Positions 1-8,944 of a DNA stretch of 25,157 nt are shown one piece after another. This DNA comes from Chara braunii (lineage: Eukaryota > Streptophyta > Charophyceae > Charales > Characeae). The translations under genes were made by a program, and so were the position numbers. The DNA lies in NCBI GenBank assembly GCA_003427395.1, contig BFEA01000377.1, positions 487,865 through 513,021 of the forward strand, written 5' to 3'. Within the stretch, counting starts at the first letter, position 1, and each line of letters begins with the position of its first letter. The notes below the pieces were generated by a model, which saw nothing but the letters and a program-made list of their open reading frames with translations, was not told the origin of the DNA and did no database searches.

Positions 1-1
1 G

Positions 2-1059
2 AAGAACAAGAAACCGGGCGACTGGGGCCTACTCGTCTCCCAGACCCCACCTTCGAGAGCCTACCGTTTCGTCACCCGCCCAGACTGGTCAAGCTTCCAA
101 TCTAAATTCAGTTCCTACCCCATCTCGAATTTCAGTCTGCAGGAACTGGAAATCCAGAATAAAGACCCCCAGTCCAAGCTCCTGGAGACCTTCCTGCTCA
201 GGAAGGTGAGGGTATCACAAATTGAACCTTGGATAATCTTCCAGCGAGAACTTAGTATAGAAGACCTGGAATTCGACCCTAAGGAATGGATATGGAAGCA
301 GGGGAGAACAAGGAATTAATCTGAATACAACGTAAAATTTGGCTACAACCTCGGTCTGCAGACGTGAGATCCAAAAAAACCTGGGCTAATAGAGAAGTGG
401 AGAAATATCTTGGGTCTAGACCCAGCAGCCTCCTTCACGATCCCATGGGCTACATACCTCCTTATCAGACCCATAAAAATCCGCAGCATGCGATGGGTCC
501 TAGCCCACACAGCTCTCCCCGTCAATCAGTGGCTCCACAAGAGGAGGAAACACTCAGACCCTAATAGCTCGGAACTGTGTCTTCTGTATAACAACAGCAC
601 ACCGGAAGATATCCCACACTGCCTTGTCTACTGCCCTGAAGTGGCCTGGATCTGGAACAAGGTCCGGGACCTATGGTCTATCCTCTTCTCCTCACCACCC
701 CGCAAAACTACCCCTCTGACTATCCTACGCCACTGCAACACCCCACGGAGTCTCAAAGGCAGCAAGAGGGTCTGGTTCAGTCTACTCAGGAAGCTGGCAC
801 TCTGGGTCATATGGAAACGCAGATGCACACAGACAAATCGAGGGAACAGAGGTGGCAAGAGAGGAAATGTGGACCATACTGCTAATCCGATGCATCATCA
901 ATAAAGTACAGGGCAGAGAAGCACACAATCAAAATACGGGCATTCCCGGGAGACTGGTTATTAGGGGGCAAGATTGCTAGTATAACAGACAACATGCTGA
1001 GGTGGAAGAAATGGCACCAGACAGAACCGCAAGGCAGCGAGCCACCAAGAAGGTCATGA
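2..1059 (+). pseudogene. LINE (non-LTR retrotransposon) ORF2 C-terminal remnant with zf-RVT region
   Basis: Frame 2 reads as one retroelement peptide from base 2 to 904, broken by a TAA at 317-319 and a TGA near 365. The text after the stops contains the order seen after the RT domain of plant LINEs: a tryptophan-rich segment, then 'CLLY', then 'EDIPHCLVYCPEVAWIW', which matches the zf-RVT zinc-binding region. The usual CxxC is CxxY here, so one zinc ligand is lost. After 904 the homologous-looking text moves to other frames, with a plausible C-terminal end 'DNMLRWKKWHQ' in frame 1 stopping at 1057-1059. The RT and endonuclease domains lie outside the window to the left or are missing. A LINE tail is well supported by motif order; the clade (L1-like) is an inference. 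It is a dead copy with two stops and at least one frameshift. Confidence 0.72.
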
Positions 1060-1348
1060 ACGGGTATGCTCGGAGTGCAGAATTGAACAAGTTCAGAGAG
1101 GAAGCTGAGCTTCCCACATTTTCTTGTTACGTCAAGCTCTATCTGGCTATTTGGGAAGGGCTAGCTGACAGTCAATCCTCCTAATTGGGAGCAATCAATG
1201 CTGGTCAGGGATCCTTCGGCCATACGGAAGGAGGTGTGAGTGTGAACACTATGTATTGAATTCTTGAGTTGCCGGGGGAATAGGAACCGGACTGACGCTC
1301 CCCAGAATGGACAAGGAGCCAGGACCATAAGGACCTGTTTTTTCTTTA
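1060..1348. other. No gene seen; possible LINE 3' end or flank
   Basis: A 61-codon open frame ends at 1184 but overlaps the end of the LINE relic and has no recognisable domain. The rest is AT/GC-balanced sequence with no motif I recognise, running up to the left end of the inverted-end element. Confidence 0.4.
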
Positions 1349-2105
1349 TTTAAACCACTAGTACCTCCGAGCCTGTTTTTGCCGACCCTGAATTTCACTG
1401 CGCTCCGAGTTTGCCGAGCCTGGGTACCACTCCGTTTTCTTTCTGGTACTCTCACGGAAAGAACAACAACAAAAAAAAAAGAAGAAGAAAAGTTGCGGCC
1501 GTGAACTCAGAAAAAAAGAAAAAAACAAAACAAAACAAAGCTTTGGCCGTGATTGCAGTTGTATACATTCTTGGAAATGGTAGTGTGAGTGTGCCCTCAG
1601 TGAGGGCATCTCTGCCCCGTGGCCAGGTTGTCAGATTCGAAAAAGAGAATAGAAGGGGAAAAAAACGGGCACATGGATCCGACCGTGAAAATGGCTGGAT
1701 ACATTCCCCTTAGTACCAGTGTGATGAGTGTTATAATCCTCAGACAAAACACAGCTTGAGCAGATCACGGATGGCTTGAGGAATTCACGGATTCCCCCCT
1801 GCCTCATTGGCAGGGGACTTATAAGAAACACACGAGCAAGAAAAAAAAGAAAACAGTAACATCCAGAATGTGACCACCTTACCGGTGAGGTGCATTCTGT
1901 GGAGGAAGACTCTGAGCACGGCCTCCAAGACTACCCTGCCCGACATCATTGCAGTAGAGATAGTATTTCCTTTTTTTCCTTGTTCTTTCACTCGCGGGCA
2001 ATATAAAAATCTGACTTATGGAACAGTGCCGACCCTGTGTCCCGCCCCCGATAACTTCGGGAACTGGCAAAACATCGTAATTTCCCAACACTGGCGGAGG
2101 TACTA
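1349..2105 (+). mobile_element. Non-autonomous element with inverted ends, copy A
   Basis: This copy aligns by eye with 18707-19365 in three blocks. The left block 1349-1456 shares 'CTGAATTTCACTGCGC' and 'GCCGAGCCTGGGT' with 18706-18812. The middle block 1553-1615 shares 'TCAGTGAGGGC' with 18892-18955. The right block 2026-2105 matches 19279-19360. The ends are inverted relative to each other: 'TAGTACCTCCG' at 1359-1369 and its exact reverse complement at 2095-2105. Between the blocks are A-rich tracts of different length. No transposase frame is visible; the overlapping small frames are A-rich artefacts. The structure suggests a MITE-like or larger non-autonomous DNA transposon. A TTAA lies at the left end but not the right, so the target site is unclear. 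Confidence 0.6.
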
Positions 2106-2361
2106 AAAAAAAACAGAATGGAAGAAGAAGAAGAAGAAGATGAACACAAGCAAGAATCAATGTCACTCCTCCCTCATCTCGGCACCAACTCCCTCTTTCA
2201 GCATCTTCCCCCAACATCTTACTACTAATAATAATTAACAACAACAATGAATGATGAACCAGAATCGATGTCCAGATCCTTCCCTTACTGCCAGCCACTC
2301 AAGAAGTCCACCATAGCCATACTGCACCTTCTCCCAGTACTTGGCTAAGCCGGTGGCTCTG

Positions 2362-2386
2362 GTGGACCTTCGGAGCTCAGCTCCGA
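2362..2386. other. Short perfect hairpin
   Basis: The bases 'CGGAGCTCAGCTCCG' form a 7-bp perfect stem around a single C inside repeat C1. It is not followed by a T run and has no clear role. Confidence 0.4.
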
Positions 2387-2565
2387 TGTTCAAAGGACAA
2401 TGCAAGGCTGCTATGTCTCTCCCACTATCGCCGCCATGCCACTTTCCACCCCCTGGAGTCGTCTTTCCAAATATCACCCCACTTGGGGCCTTTCTGGTGT
2501 AGCGCAAACCGAAGATAAAGATGCAGACCACCATAGGCAAGGTCCCTTCTTCACTCTCCTTGTTC

Positions 2566-2697
2566 CTCCTCCTCCTTCTTCCTTCGTCCTCCTTCTTCCT
2601 TCTTCTTCTTCTTCCTTCTTCTTCTTCCTTCCTTCCTTCTTCTTCCTTCTTCTTCTTCCTTCCTTCTTCTTCCTTCTTCCTTCTTCCTCCTCCCTAG
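2566..2697. repeat. CTT/CCTT microsatellite
   Basis: About 130 bases of almost pure pyrimidine on the plus strand, built of interleaved CTT and CCTT units. It lies inside repeat C1 and creates low-complexity frames on both strands that should not be read as genes. Confidence 0.95.
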
Positions 2698-3848
2698 GCC
2701 TCCGCCATATCTAGGCCTTCTCCCGCCTCTGAGTTGGTCACCTCCACCATAACCGAGGTGGGAGCCAAGCTCCACCCAGTGCTGCTTCAGCCGGGTGGTT
2801 GCTTCAGCAGTGTGCCTCCAAGCTCCACGCCAACAAATGAGGCTGAGGCCTTCGCCTCCTCTCTTGATATTCCAGACTACTGCCTCTTCGTGCGATACTA
2901 CCGGTTGCCTTTGCTTTTGGCGGGAACATCATTGCAGTCTGATATCCCCCTTTCTGCAGGCTCTAGACTCGGAATTACTGTGCATGGGTCCTGGGGACCC
3001 TTTCACGCAAGTGTGTACATGTCATGCATCATCCTCACACACCACGATCAATAGTCTCAAGTCATAGACAAAGGTAGATGAGAAGAGGACCGAGTTTCAC
3101 AGCTTATATTATCAGAAATATGAATACAAAGTGTTTCAAAGTTCCCCTGAGTCCAGCGCTCATCAGCGCAACACCAATCTCTTGTCAACTCATCAATATG
3201 ACTTCCACTGAATCAGCGCTACTCCTGCAGATAGTCTCCAAGTCATCAATGTGGACACTACTCATCAGCGCCACCTTTGCAGGTCACATCCAACTCAATT
3301 AAGTATCTTCCATAGCCGAACCTTGAATGAACACTCCCCGCCTCAGTCCCTTCCTCCTACGATGCATACACACTCTTCACTCATGAGGATCTACTCTGAA
3401 TACTACTCATAGCTACATGCTAACCCACTACTACTAATACTAACTCGCTGGGCAGCTATGGCTGCATCACTTCCAGCGTACAGGCTTCTTCCTCCCTCCT
3501 TCAGCGCATCTTCTACCTCCAGCGCTGCTCCTCCTGACTCAGCGCACAAGTGCACCAGCACTTCCACGCATTGCAGCCAGTGGAGATCTGGCGAGGAATG
3601 AGGCAGGCAGCTTCCTTTATAGTGCTGGCCACTCCTCGCTGGGTCTGCATTGGCTCAATTCGGCCTGTCCTTTGTCCCAGACCCTGCATTGCATGTGTCC
3701 CAGTATAGTCCCAATGAAGTTCAACTGCTGCTGAGGCCTCTTGGCCAGGATTTGGACTTGAAAGTCTGGATCTGGACTGACCCCTTGACTTAGACCAAAA
3801 CTGGGACTGTGCCTATTGACTTTACTTTCGGACAGGCACAACTCTAAC

Positions 3849-3970
3849 GAACAGACACATTCACTGCTTGAACAGACACTTTCCTTTGCACGAACAGGTA
3901 CACTGCCTGCACGTACAGACACATTCTTACCCGAACAGACATGACATACACAACTCCTGGTGAACAGGTA
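3849..3970. repeat. Degenerate 21-bp tandem repeat (GAACAGAC word)
   Basis: GAACAGAC or a one- or two-base variant starts at 3849, 3870, 3892, 3913, 3933 and 3962. Most spacings are 20-22 bp. The bases between are less conserved. The same word recurs in the 68-bp duplication at 9793-9928. Confidence 0.65.
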
Positions 3971-4080
3971 AGTCTTTTGACAATGCCCTTTGCCTTAGAT
4001 TTAGATGTGCCTGTTGAGAACTTGACTTTTGACCTGCTTTCAAGTTTCTGAGCCCTGGCGAGATACCTTTTCACAATGCT

Positions 4081-4119
4081 TTACTTTTACAAGGTCTGTG
4101 CTGCGTTACTTTTACAAGG
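4081..4119. repeat. Two direct copies of a 14-bp word
   Basis: 'TTACTTTTACAAGG' occurs at 4081-4094 and again at 4106-4119, 25 bp apart. It is followed in both cases by a C/T change and CTG. Confidence 0.85.
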
Positions 4120-4765
4120 CCTGAGGCCTATTTCGGGTAAAGGCCCTTTTAACTGGACTGCTACCTACCGCTAAGCATACCGGACTCTTAAATACTTGCA
4201 CGCCTACTCAAATATACTACCTCTTTGTCTTTTTGTACTACCCTACTTGCCACTTTCTGATTGTGGCTCCGTGTCCTCTTCTAGCCCAGTCTACCCGCTG
4301 CAAACCAACCACACATGGCGACAGGTTAGTACCTGTGGGCCATTTCAGCACACAGACTGTCCCCGGTGGGTTACACACACACGAACACCAGCACTCAGAC
4401 AAGCTGCAAGCACATGGGATATCAGCAAGCCCTCAGCAGAACATGGATATCTCAGCAAATCAGTCCAGCACGCAGCAATAGTCAGAAAACTGCAGATTTC
4501 TCTGTCTGCAGACTCTGCAGGTCATTACACCCCTCTTTCTTGGAGAGTGGGGAGGGGATGACTTCATTTTCAGAGGTGGCACGATTTGCTTTGAGTTTCT
4601 GCTGCAAGCACTGGAATTCAATGGAAAGGAAAGCATCAGATCATACTGAAGTCAGTTGGATCTGGACTAGGTAGATATAGATCATACAAGGAATGATTTC
4701 CAATGGGGTGGTTTAGTGTTCGATGATCTTCGATCCAGAAAATTTCCTGTCAATTCTCTACTCAG

Positions 4766-4981
4766 TAGTCAAACATGCTCTGTGACTTGGAAACAGGGTG
4801 GCCTGAAGACTCCCAGGGCGTCGAAGATGGCGCTGAGGAAGGTGAATTGGAAAGACGGATGCGGCTGGAAAAAGAGTTGGAGCACAAACACAGGAGAGAG
4901 TGCCTGGAAGCAGCCCAGTCAGCAGTGGCTCTTTTCGGTGAAGACAATTCTCTCCTGTTCGTTATCAACATGTTTGCGCTG
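4766..4981 (+). CDS. Candidate single exon of unknown protein
   Basis: A 69-codon frame starts with ATG at 4775 and runs to a good splice donor (CTG|GTAGGT, intron from 4982) in phase 0. Upstream, a pyrimidine-rich stretch ending in CTACTCAG at 4765 would serve as an acceptor, with nine bases of 5' UTR containing an in-frame TAG before the ATG. The predicted peptide is rich in charged helix-forming residues ('ELERRMRLEKELEHKHRREC') and then turns hydrophobic ('SLLFVINMFAL'). I do not recognise the family and see no second exon. The evidence is splice signals and composition only; it could equally be a relic of a transposon gene or chance. Confidence 0.25.
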
Positions 4982-5044
4982 GTAGGTAGTATGTGTGAAA
5001 TTGTGAATCCACTATGCCATTCTTAGCTTTGGGTTGATCTTTTC

Positions 5045-5171
5045 TTGTTTGTTTGTTTGTTTGTTTGTTTTTTGAAGGGGCATAACCCCTAAAATTATTG
5101 TATTCGTCCAGGTTTGAACTGATGACCTGTTTCTTAAAACTCACATGTGAGTACCATTCAGCCATAAGGCA
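5045..5171 (-). mobile_element. tRNA-derived SINE candidate with stem-loop and CAAA tail
   Basis: Read on the minus strand, the unit starts near 5171. It has an A-box-like 'TGGCTGAATGGT' (5164-5153) and a B-box-like 'AGTTCAAACCT' (5120-5110) about 33 bases later, a normal Pol III spacing. A T-arm can be drawn around the B box with four of five pairs. After the head comes a short hairpin 'AGGGGTTATGCCCCT' (5090-5076), then six CAAA units. This order (tRNA-like head, short body, 3' stem-loop, simple repeat tail) is typical of SINEs mobilised by LINEs. I found no clear target-site duplication. It lies just after the candidate donor site at 4982. Confidence 0.55.
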
Positions 5172-5608
5172 TCTGGCAGCTCCTGACTTGGTTTAAGTCT
5201 CTAAGCGTCTTTCACAATAGTTTCCCTCCTTCCTGCCCCTGCTCCCAGTCCCCTCTTCGGCTTTTCACAAGTAGTTTTTCTTCTTCCTGCTCTTGTCATT
5301 GTTCATTTGACTCCAAACGCTCTGTGAGATTTTGGCTTTCTATGGTTTCTGCTCGGACTCTACTTGCTTTGTATGGTTTCTTCTCGGACTCTATTCACAT
5401 TCTCTGCGAGTGAAATTTAATTGGTAGAGTTTGGTACGGAATTGATTGAGACGTTTCTGTCACCTGAGACTCCAGTAACTTAGGTGACCATCTAATGGAC
5501 TCTCGGTGGAACCGACCACATAATGTTTGGTACTCCTTTTTGATCCATCTGAATCAGATGAGATGAACTGCCGCACACCCATGTAACTCTTAGGAAACAG
5601 ATCATAAG
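5172..5608. other. Unassigned spacer
   Basis: No open frame or known motif. It contains a short repeated phrase, 'TATGGTTTCT.CTCGGACTCTA', near 5341-5361 and 5372-5390. Confidence 0.4.
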
Positions 5609-5885
5609 TTTGAATCGTCAGGCAGGATTTGAACCTGATACCTGTCCCAAGTGTAAAGCAAGTGCAAAATTTTCTATTTTGCTGTTTCTCAAGTTGCTGC
5701 CAGCCAGATATGTACCTAGAACGTACAAATAGAAATACTATTTGCTGCGCTTAGACACAAGGGACTCTGTACAATGTAAACTTCTGGATTTTCCAGAGCT
5801 CGGTAGAATCCTGTAGGCTGAGGCCATTTGATTCAATTGAAGTGGCAACAAGTTAGAAAAATACTAGTCTATTATGAGCTCATCA
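5609..5885 (+). repeat. 5' LTR of element 1 (partial)
   Basis: It aligns with 10936-11210. The best block is 'TTTCTCAAGTTGCTGCCAGC' (5683-5702 and 11008-11027). Further matches are 'CCCAAGTGT.AAGCAA.TGCAA', 'GGACTCTGTA', 'CTGTAGGCT.AGGCCATT' and 'AGTTAGAA'. The usual TG start has decayed in this copy, and no clear primer-binding site follows. Confidence 0.72.
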
Positions 5886-5984
5886 GGGACAAAGATACAG
5901 CCCATTTTGCGTTTTCTGTAGTGCTGGACGCAGCGAGAGAGTGGGGAGATGGTGAAGTGTGGCAGGTTGATGCATTGCATTTTC

Positions 5985-6008
5985 TGCAATGCTGCAATGC
6001 TGCAATGC
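5985..6008. repeat. Three perfect 8-bp tandem units
   Basis: TGCAATGC is repeated three times without mismatch at 5985-5992, 5993-6000 and 6001-6008, inside the gag leader region of element 1. Confidence 0.95.
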
Positions 6009-6059
6009 TGGACAAAACGGTTCACAACGGTTACCCGTTGAAATTGGGCATGGGCCTGA

Positions 6060-6299
6060 TATGCAGAGCTGTCCATACAGACTTACGGTGGCAGTGTGCA
6101 TGATCTGATCCAGGAATTTGATCGATCTTTGCAGGCACCGGAATTGGAGATCAGGGAAGTCCTTAGTATGTGTGCTTTTATGAGGGTTCTTCCAAAGAAG
6201 ATTGCGAGCCACCTGAGTTCCCCAAGCAAAGAGCTGAAGACGTATCATAGAGTGACGCGCAGCAGTCTGCTGAAGGGACAACGACAACAAGTAGGCTGA
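6060..6299 (+). pseudogene. Element 1 gag capsid-like fragment
   Basis: Frame 3 reads 'YGGSVHDLIQEFDRSLQAPE' and continues through 'LSMCAFMRVLPKKIASHL', which has the helix-rich pattern and 'fl.gL...i...l' layout of retrotransposon gag (CA) regions. It ends at a stop at 6297-6299. Upstream text in another frame (5900-6060) may be the N-terminal part, but I cannot align it. This is a broken structural-protein gene; the zinc knuckle lies 360 bases downstream. Confidence 0.5.
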
Positions 6300-6661
6300 T
6301 GAGGGAGTGCACTAGAGGAGAACCTAGGGATAGTAGAGCAAGATGTACAGTGCCGTTATTGAAAGACCGACATACTTTAATGACAACCATAGTAGGGGAG
6401 TTACAAATGATGAGAGGGAGGAGAATCCTGAGATGGGGAAACAAGTGAGAGAAGTGTATGGTTTGCAGGGAGATCAAAGCGAAATTATCCCTACGGTTCT
6501 GCAGAAGTTAAAAAAGTGGTAGCAGGCAAACAGTTGTAGCAGCAGTAAGGGACAATGAGACAGTAAAGCAGGCAAGAACGTGTCCCAACAGGAGGAACGA
6601 AACCATGGGTACCTTGTGGGATGGGATTGAAGTGGCAATGGAGAGGATGGAGAATGCTTTG

Positions 6662-6703
6662 TGTGTGATATGCATCCGTAGGGGAGACTTGGGCCAAAAT
6701 TGC
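6662..6703 (+). pseudogene. Element 1 gag zinc knuckle (one ligand changed)
   Basis: 'CVICIRRGDLGQNC' has the CX2CX4HX4C spacing of the nucleocapsid zinc knuckle, with D in place of H at the third ligand. The surrounding frame is short and ends soon after, at the TAG near 6728. The stretch 6300-6660 between the capsid piece and this motif is degenerate and holds no other recognisable domain. Confidence 0.55.
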
Positions 6704-7029
6704 AAAGCAAGGAGACCGGTGAAAGAGTAGGGCCAGATGCTGCAGTCCCATCTACGGAGGTCAGGGAGAAGGATTCTGCAAATCGCAGGGCTCCTAGTTC
6801 ACCAACTCCCCAACCTTAGTTGGTCAAGGCTGCAAGTGCCTGCCAAGAGGAGCAGCAAGGAGAGGCAGATTGCACCAACAGTTACAACGAGGAAGAAGAG
6901 TAGAGCAGCGGTCTGCATAATGCTTTCGCTTGCACTGTACTAGTGTGTGAGACAGCACAACCCAACGAGGTGGAGACGGTGATGTGTTTGTGTGGTGCAT
7001 TCAATGTGGTGTAGACAGGGAAACCCATC

Positions 7030-7351
7030 GAAGACCTCAGTGAGGAAGAGGAGGTGACCCTAATGAACACCGTTATCAATCCCAAAGTGGTAAAGACAAT
7101 AGCTGACAATGGCTCCTCCCAAACTATATTTCCCAAAAGGCGAGAAAGAGATTTTACATCTGGGAAAGAAGGTGAAGGACCTCACTATGCCTGAGGAGGT
7201 CAGAATTGTAGATGGGAATGTGATTCAAGTTAGGTAGTGTGTCAGAGACATTCCTGTCACTTTTGATGTTGATGGGAAGATACGTCATACAATGCTTTTC
7301 TTCATCCTGGGAAGTTCACCGTTCCAGATGGTGATGGCCGAGAATAGCGAG
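7030..7351 (+). pseudogene. Element 1 protease (retropepsin) remnant
   Basis: Frame 1 carries 'VVKTIADNGSSQTIF', matching the DxG(A/S)(S/T) active-site motif with the aspartate codon at 7105-7107. The text then moves to frame 2, where 'EEVRIVDGNVIQVR', a TAG, and 'CVRDIPVTFDVDGKIRHTML' look like the flap and second half, ending in 'ILGSSPF', the usual ILG near the C terminus. One frameshift and one stop make it inactive. It lies between gag and RT, as expected for Ty3/gypsy. Confidence 0.65.
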
Positions 7352-7532
7352 AGCAGTGATTACTTGCGCCACATAGATGGTGCAAATAACCATGAGTGGG
7401 GGCTTGAGGAAGAGGACAGTAGCGTTAGTCAGGGGAGGACCTACGCTGCTGTTGCGGCTGGAGGGAGGCCGCAAGGAGGAGGTAGGGAGTAAGTGCATGG
7501 CGTCACCAGTGCTCCTCAATTATCTGTGTCGG

Positions 7533-8286
7533 CGCAAGGGACTTTGCAGCAAGAACAACTCTAAGAGATTGCAGCAACTTATACAGGATTGTGCAAAGAT
7601 CTACAAGAAGAGCCAACAGGCATTATGAAGGGGGAGGTCAAACATTCTATTCAGTTTGTACAAGGTGTTGTACCTCCAAAGGGGTGTGTCTACCAAATGT
7701 CACCTGCGGATCTCCAAAGGGTGGATCAGATCCCGTGCTTCGCCAAACAGTGCGCCAGTATTATCGGTGCCAAAGAAGGATGTTGGAGTTGGGATCTGCG
7801 TTGACTACTACGCCTTGAATAATACCACCATCAAGAATGTGGAACCGTTGCCACACATCGGTCACATGCTGGACAGAGTGCATGGCTGGAGAGTTTTCTT
7901 GTGCCGATCATTAGATCGAGGTGGAACCAGCAGACGAGTTGAAGACAACATTCAAGACCCGATGTGGAAGCTCTGAGTACATTCAAGACCCGATGTGGAA
8001 GCTCTGAGTACACCATCATGCCATTCAGACTAATGCACCTCGCCATGTTTCAGTGTTCTACCTTGATGACATCTTTAAGTTTAGTTGCGAGATTGAGGAG
8101 TACGTAGAGGTACTGAAGGCAGTGCTTGAGGCGTTGAGAGAGGGGAAGTTCAAGGCCGATGTGAAGAAAGTGAATGTGGGAAGGAAGGCATACCGGACCT
8201 TGGGCATGCGATTGATGGGTTTGGAGTTCGACCAGAAGGCAAAGGAGTGGAGGTTGTCACAAAGTGGCCAAGGGCACAAAACGTGA
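7533..8286 (+). pseudogene. Element 1 reverse transcriptase remnant
   Basis: Recognisable Ty3/gypsy RT pieces appear in order. 'LQQLIQDCAKIYKKSQQA' precedes RT. 'KHSIQFVQGVVPPKGCVYQM' is the RT N terminus. 'CVDYYALNNTTIKNVEPLPH' follows, then 'VEPADELKTTFKTRCGSSEY', a short 'PFRL' piece matching the PFGL motif, and 'FYLDDIFKFS', the intact YLDD catalytic motif. The text uses all three frames. The segment holding the first catalytic aspartate is disrupted near 7900, a TAG lies near 7914, a 31-bp duplication follows at 7950-8011, and roughly 25 residues are missing between the PFGL region and YLDD. The gene is dead. Confidence 0.85.
7950..8011. repeat. Perfect 31-bp tandem duplication in RT
   Basis: The 31 bases at 7950-7980, starting ATTCAAGACCCG, are repeated exactly at 7981-8011. 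Thirty-one is not a multiple of three, so the second copy shifts the reading frame. Confidence 0.95.
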
Positions 8287-8860
8287 GAGATGTGTGGTCA
8301 TTCTTGGGCATGGTCAATAAGTTCATTGAATGCCGAGCCACGGTTACCACACCGTTGACCCGAGTGATTGAGAAGGATGCCCCATTCGAGTGCACAGAGG
8401 AGTGTGGGAGGTACTTCTGAACTTTCAAGGACCGTCTCACAATATATCCCATCGAGAAGGTTCCAGATCTTGCAGTCCCATTAACATTAACCAGTGATGC
8501 AGTGATGCAGTGATGCTAGTCAGTTTGGTATTGGACCGGTGCTGCAGTAGGGCAATGGGCATGGTTTGTGAGTCTTTGTGACCCATGGAGTACTTGTCGA
8601 AGAAGATGCCTTCAAAAAGAGTTGCAGGCAGCATCTATGAGAAAAAACTTTATGCTCTGTATTATATCCTGAGGACATGAAGGCATTTATTGGTACGGCG
8701 GACCTTCAAAGTTACTCACCAGACTCTTCAATGGCTAAAGGCACAGCCCAAGTTATCAGATAAGCTAGCGAGATGGTGTGCCTTTATTGACATTTTCAGC
8801 TTCAAGTTGCAACAGAAGAAGGGGAGTGCTATCACTGTATGATTCTGGTCAGCTCACAAT
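8287..8860 (+). pseudogene. Element 1 RT thumb and RNase H remnant
   Basis: 'VRDVWSFLGMVNKFIE' and 'TTPLTRVIEKDAPFECTEE' match the thumb/connection region that follows RT. 'VPLTLTSDA' near 8474-8500 is the start of RNase H with its first catalytic aspartate, followed by an 8-bp triplication. Text like 'EYLSKKMPSKRV', 'SIYEKKLYAL' and, near 8740, a degraded tail of the domain follows in changing frames with several stops. The expected catalytic glutamate position reads as K in 'YEKKLYAL'. It ends about 85 bases before repeat C2. Confidence 0.7.
8493..8516. repeat. Three perfect 8-bp tandem units
   Basis: AGTGATGC is repeated three times exactly at 8493-8500, 8501-8508 and 8509-8516, right at the RNase H 'SDA' motif. 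Confidence 0.95.
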
Positions 8861-8944
8861 GCAAAACTCAAAGATGAGACAACACCACCGATTGCAATTC
8901 AACTAGAAGAAGAATGAGACAAGGGAGGAGGAGCAGGCAGAGGA

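Larger units (their letters stand above)
2121..2850 (+). repeat. Dispersed repeat family C, copy C1
   Basis: This stretch begins with a GAA repeat (2121-2140) and shares several blocks in the same order with 8945-9590. They are an ATAATAAT-type stretch; 'CCAGAATCgATGT' followed by 'CCCTTACTGcCAGCC' near 2245-2296; 'GATGTTCAAAGGACAA' near 2386-2402; 'AAGATGCAGACCACCATAG' near 2517; and 'CCTCCAAGCTCCACGCCAAC' near 2816. It lies directly after copy A of the inverted-end element. No domain is recognised on either strand. It may be part of an LTR or of an unknown element. Confidence 0.6.
2860..4765. other. Unassigned non-coding DNA with short repeated words
   Basis: No frame here carries a recognisable domain. 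The word CAGCGC occurs at least six times between 3150 and 3545, usually after TC or AT, and two stretches share 'ATAGTCTC.AAGTCAT'. A TATA-like 'TTTATAG' lies near 3616. Near 4312 'CACACATGGCGACAGG' resembles an LTR end joined to a primer-binding site, but no partner LTR was found, so this is not called. Confidence 0.4.

Noticed and set aside
1411-1713. 100-codon plus-strand frame with Lys-rich stretch
   Set aside because: It overlaps the A-rich tract of inverted-end copy A. The lysines come from the A run.
4160-4330. Possible LTR end joined to a primer-binding site ('CACACATGGCGACAGG')
   Set aside because: No second LTR copy, no gag after it and no TG start could be found, so the resemblance may be chance.
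5828-6103. 91-codon frame at the start of element 1 as a full gag N terminus
   Set aside because: It overlaps the LTR end and the 8-bp triplication and gives no gag-like pattern. The gag-like text is in another frame from 6060.
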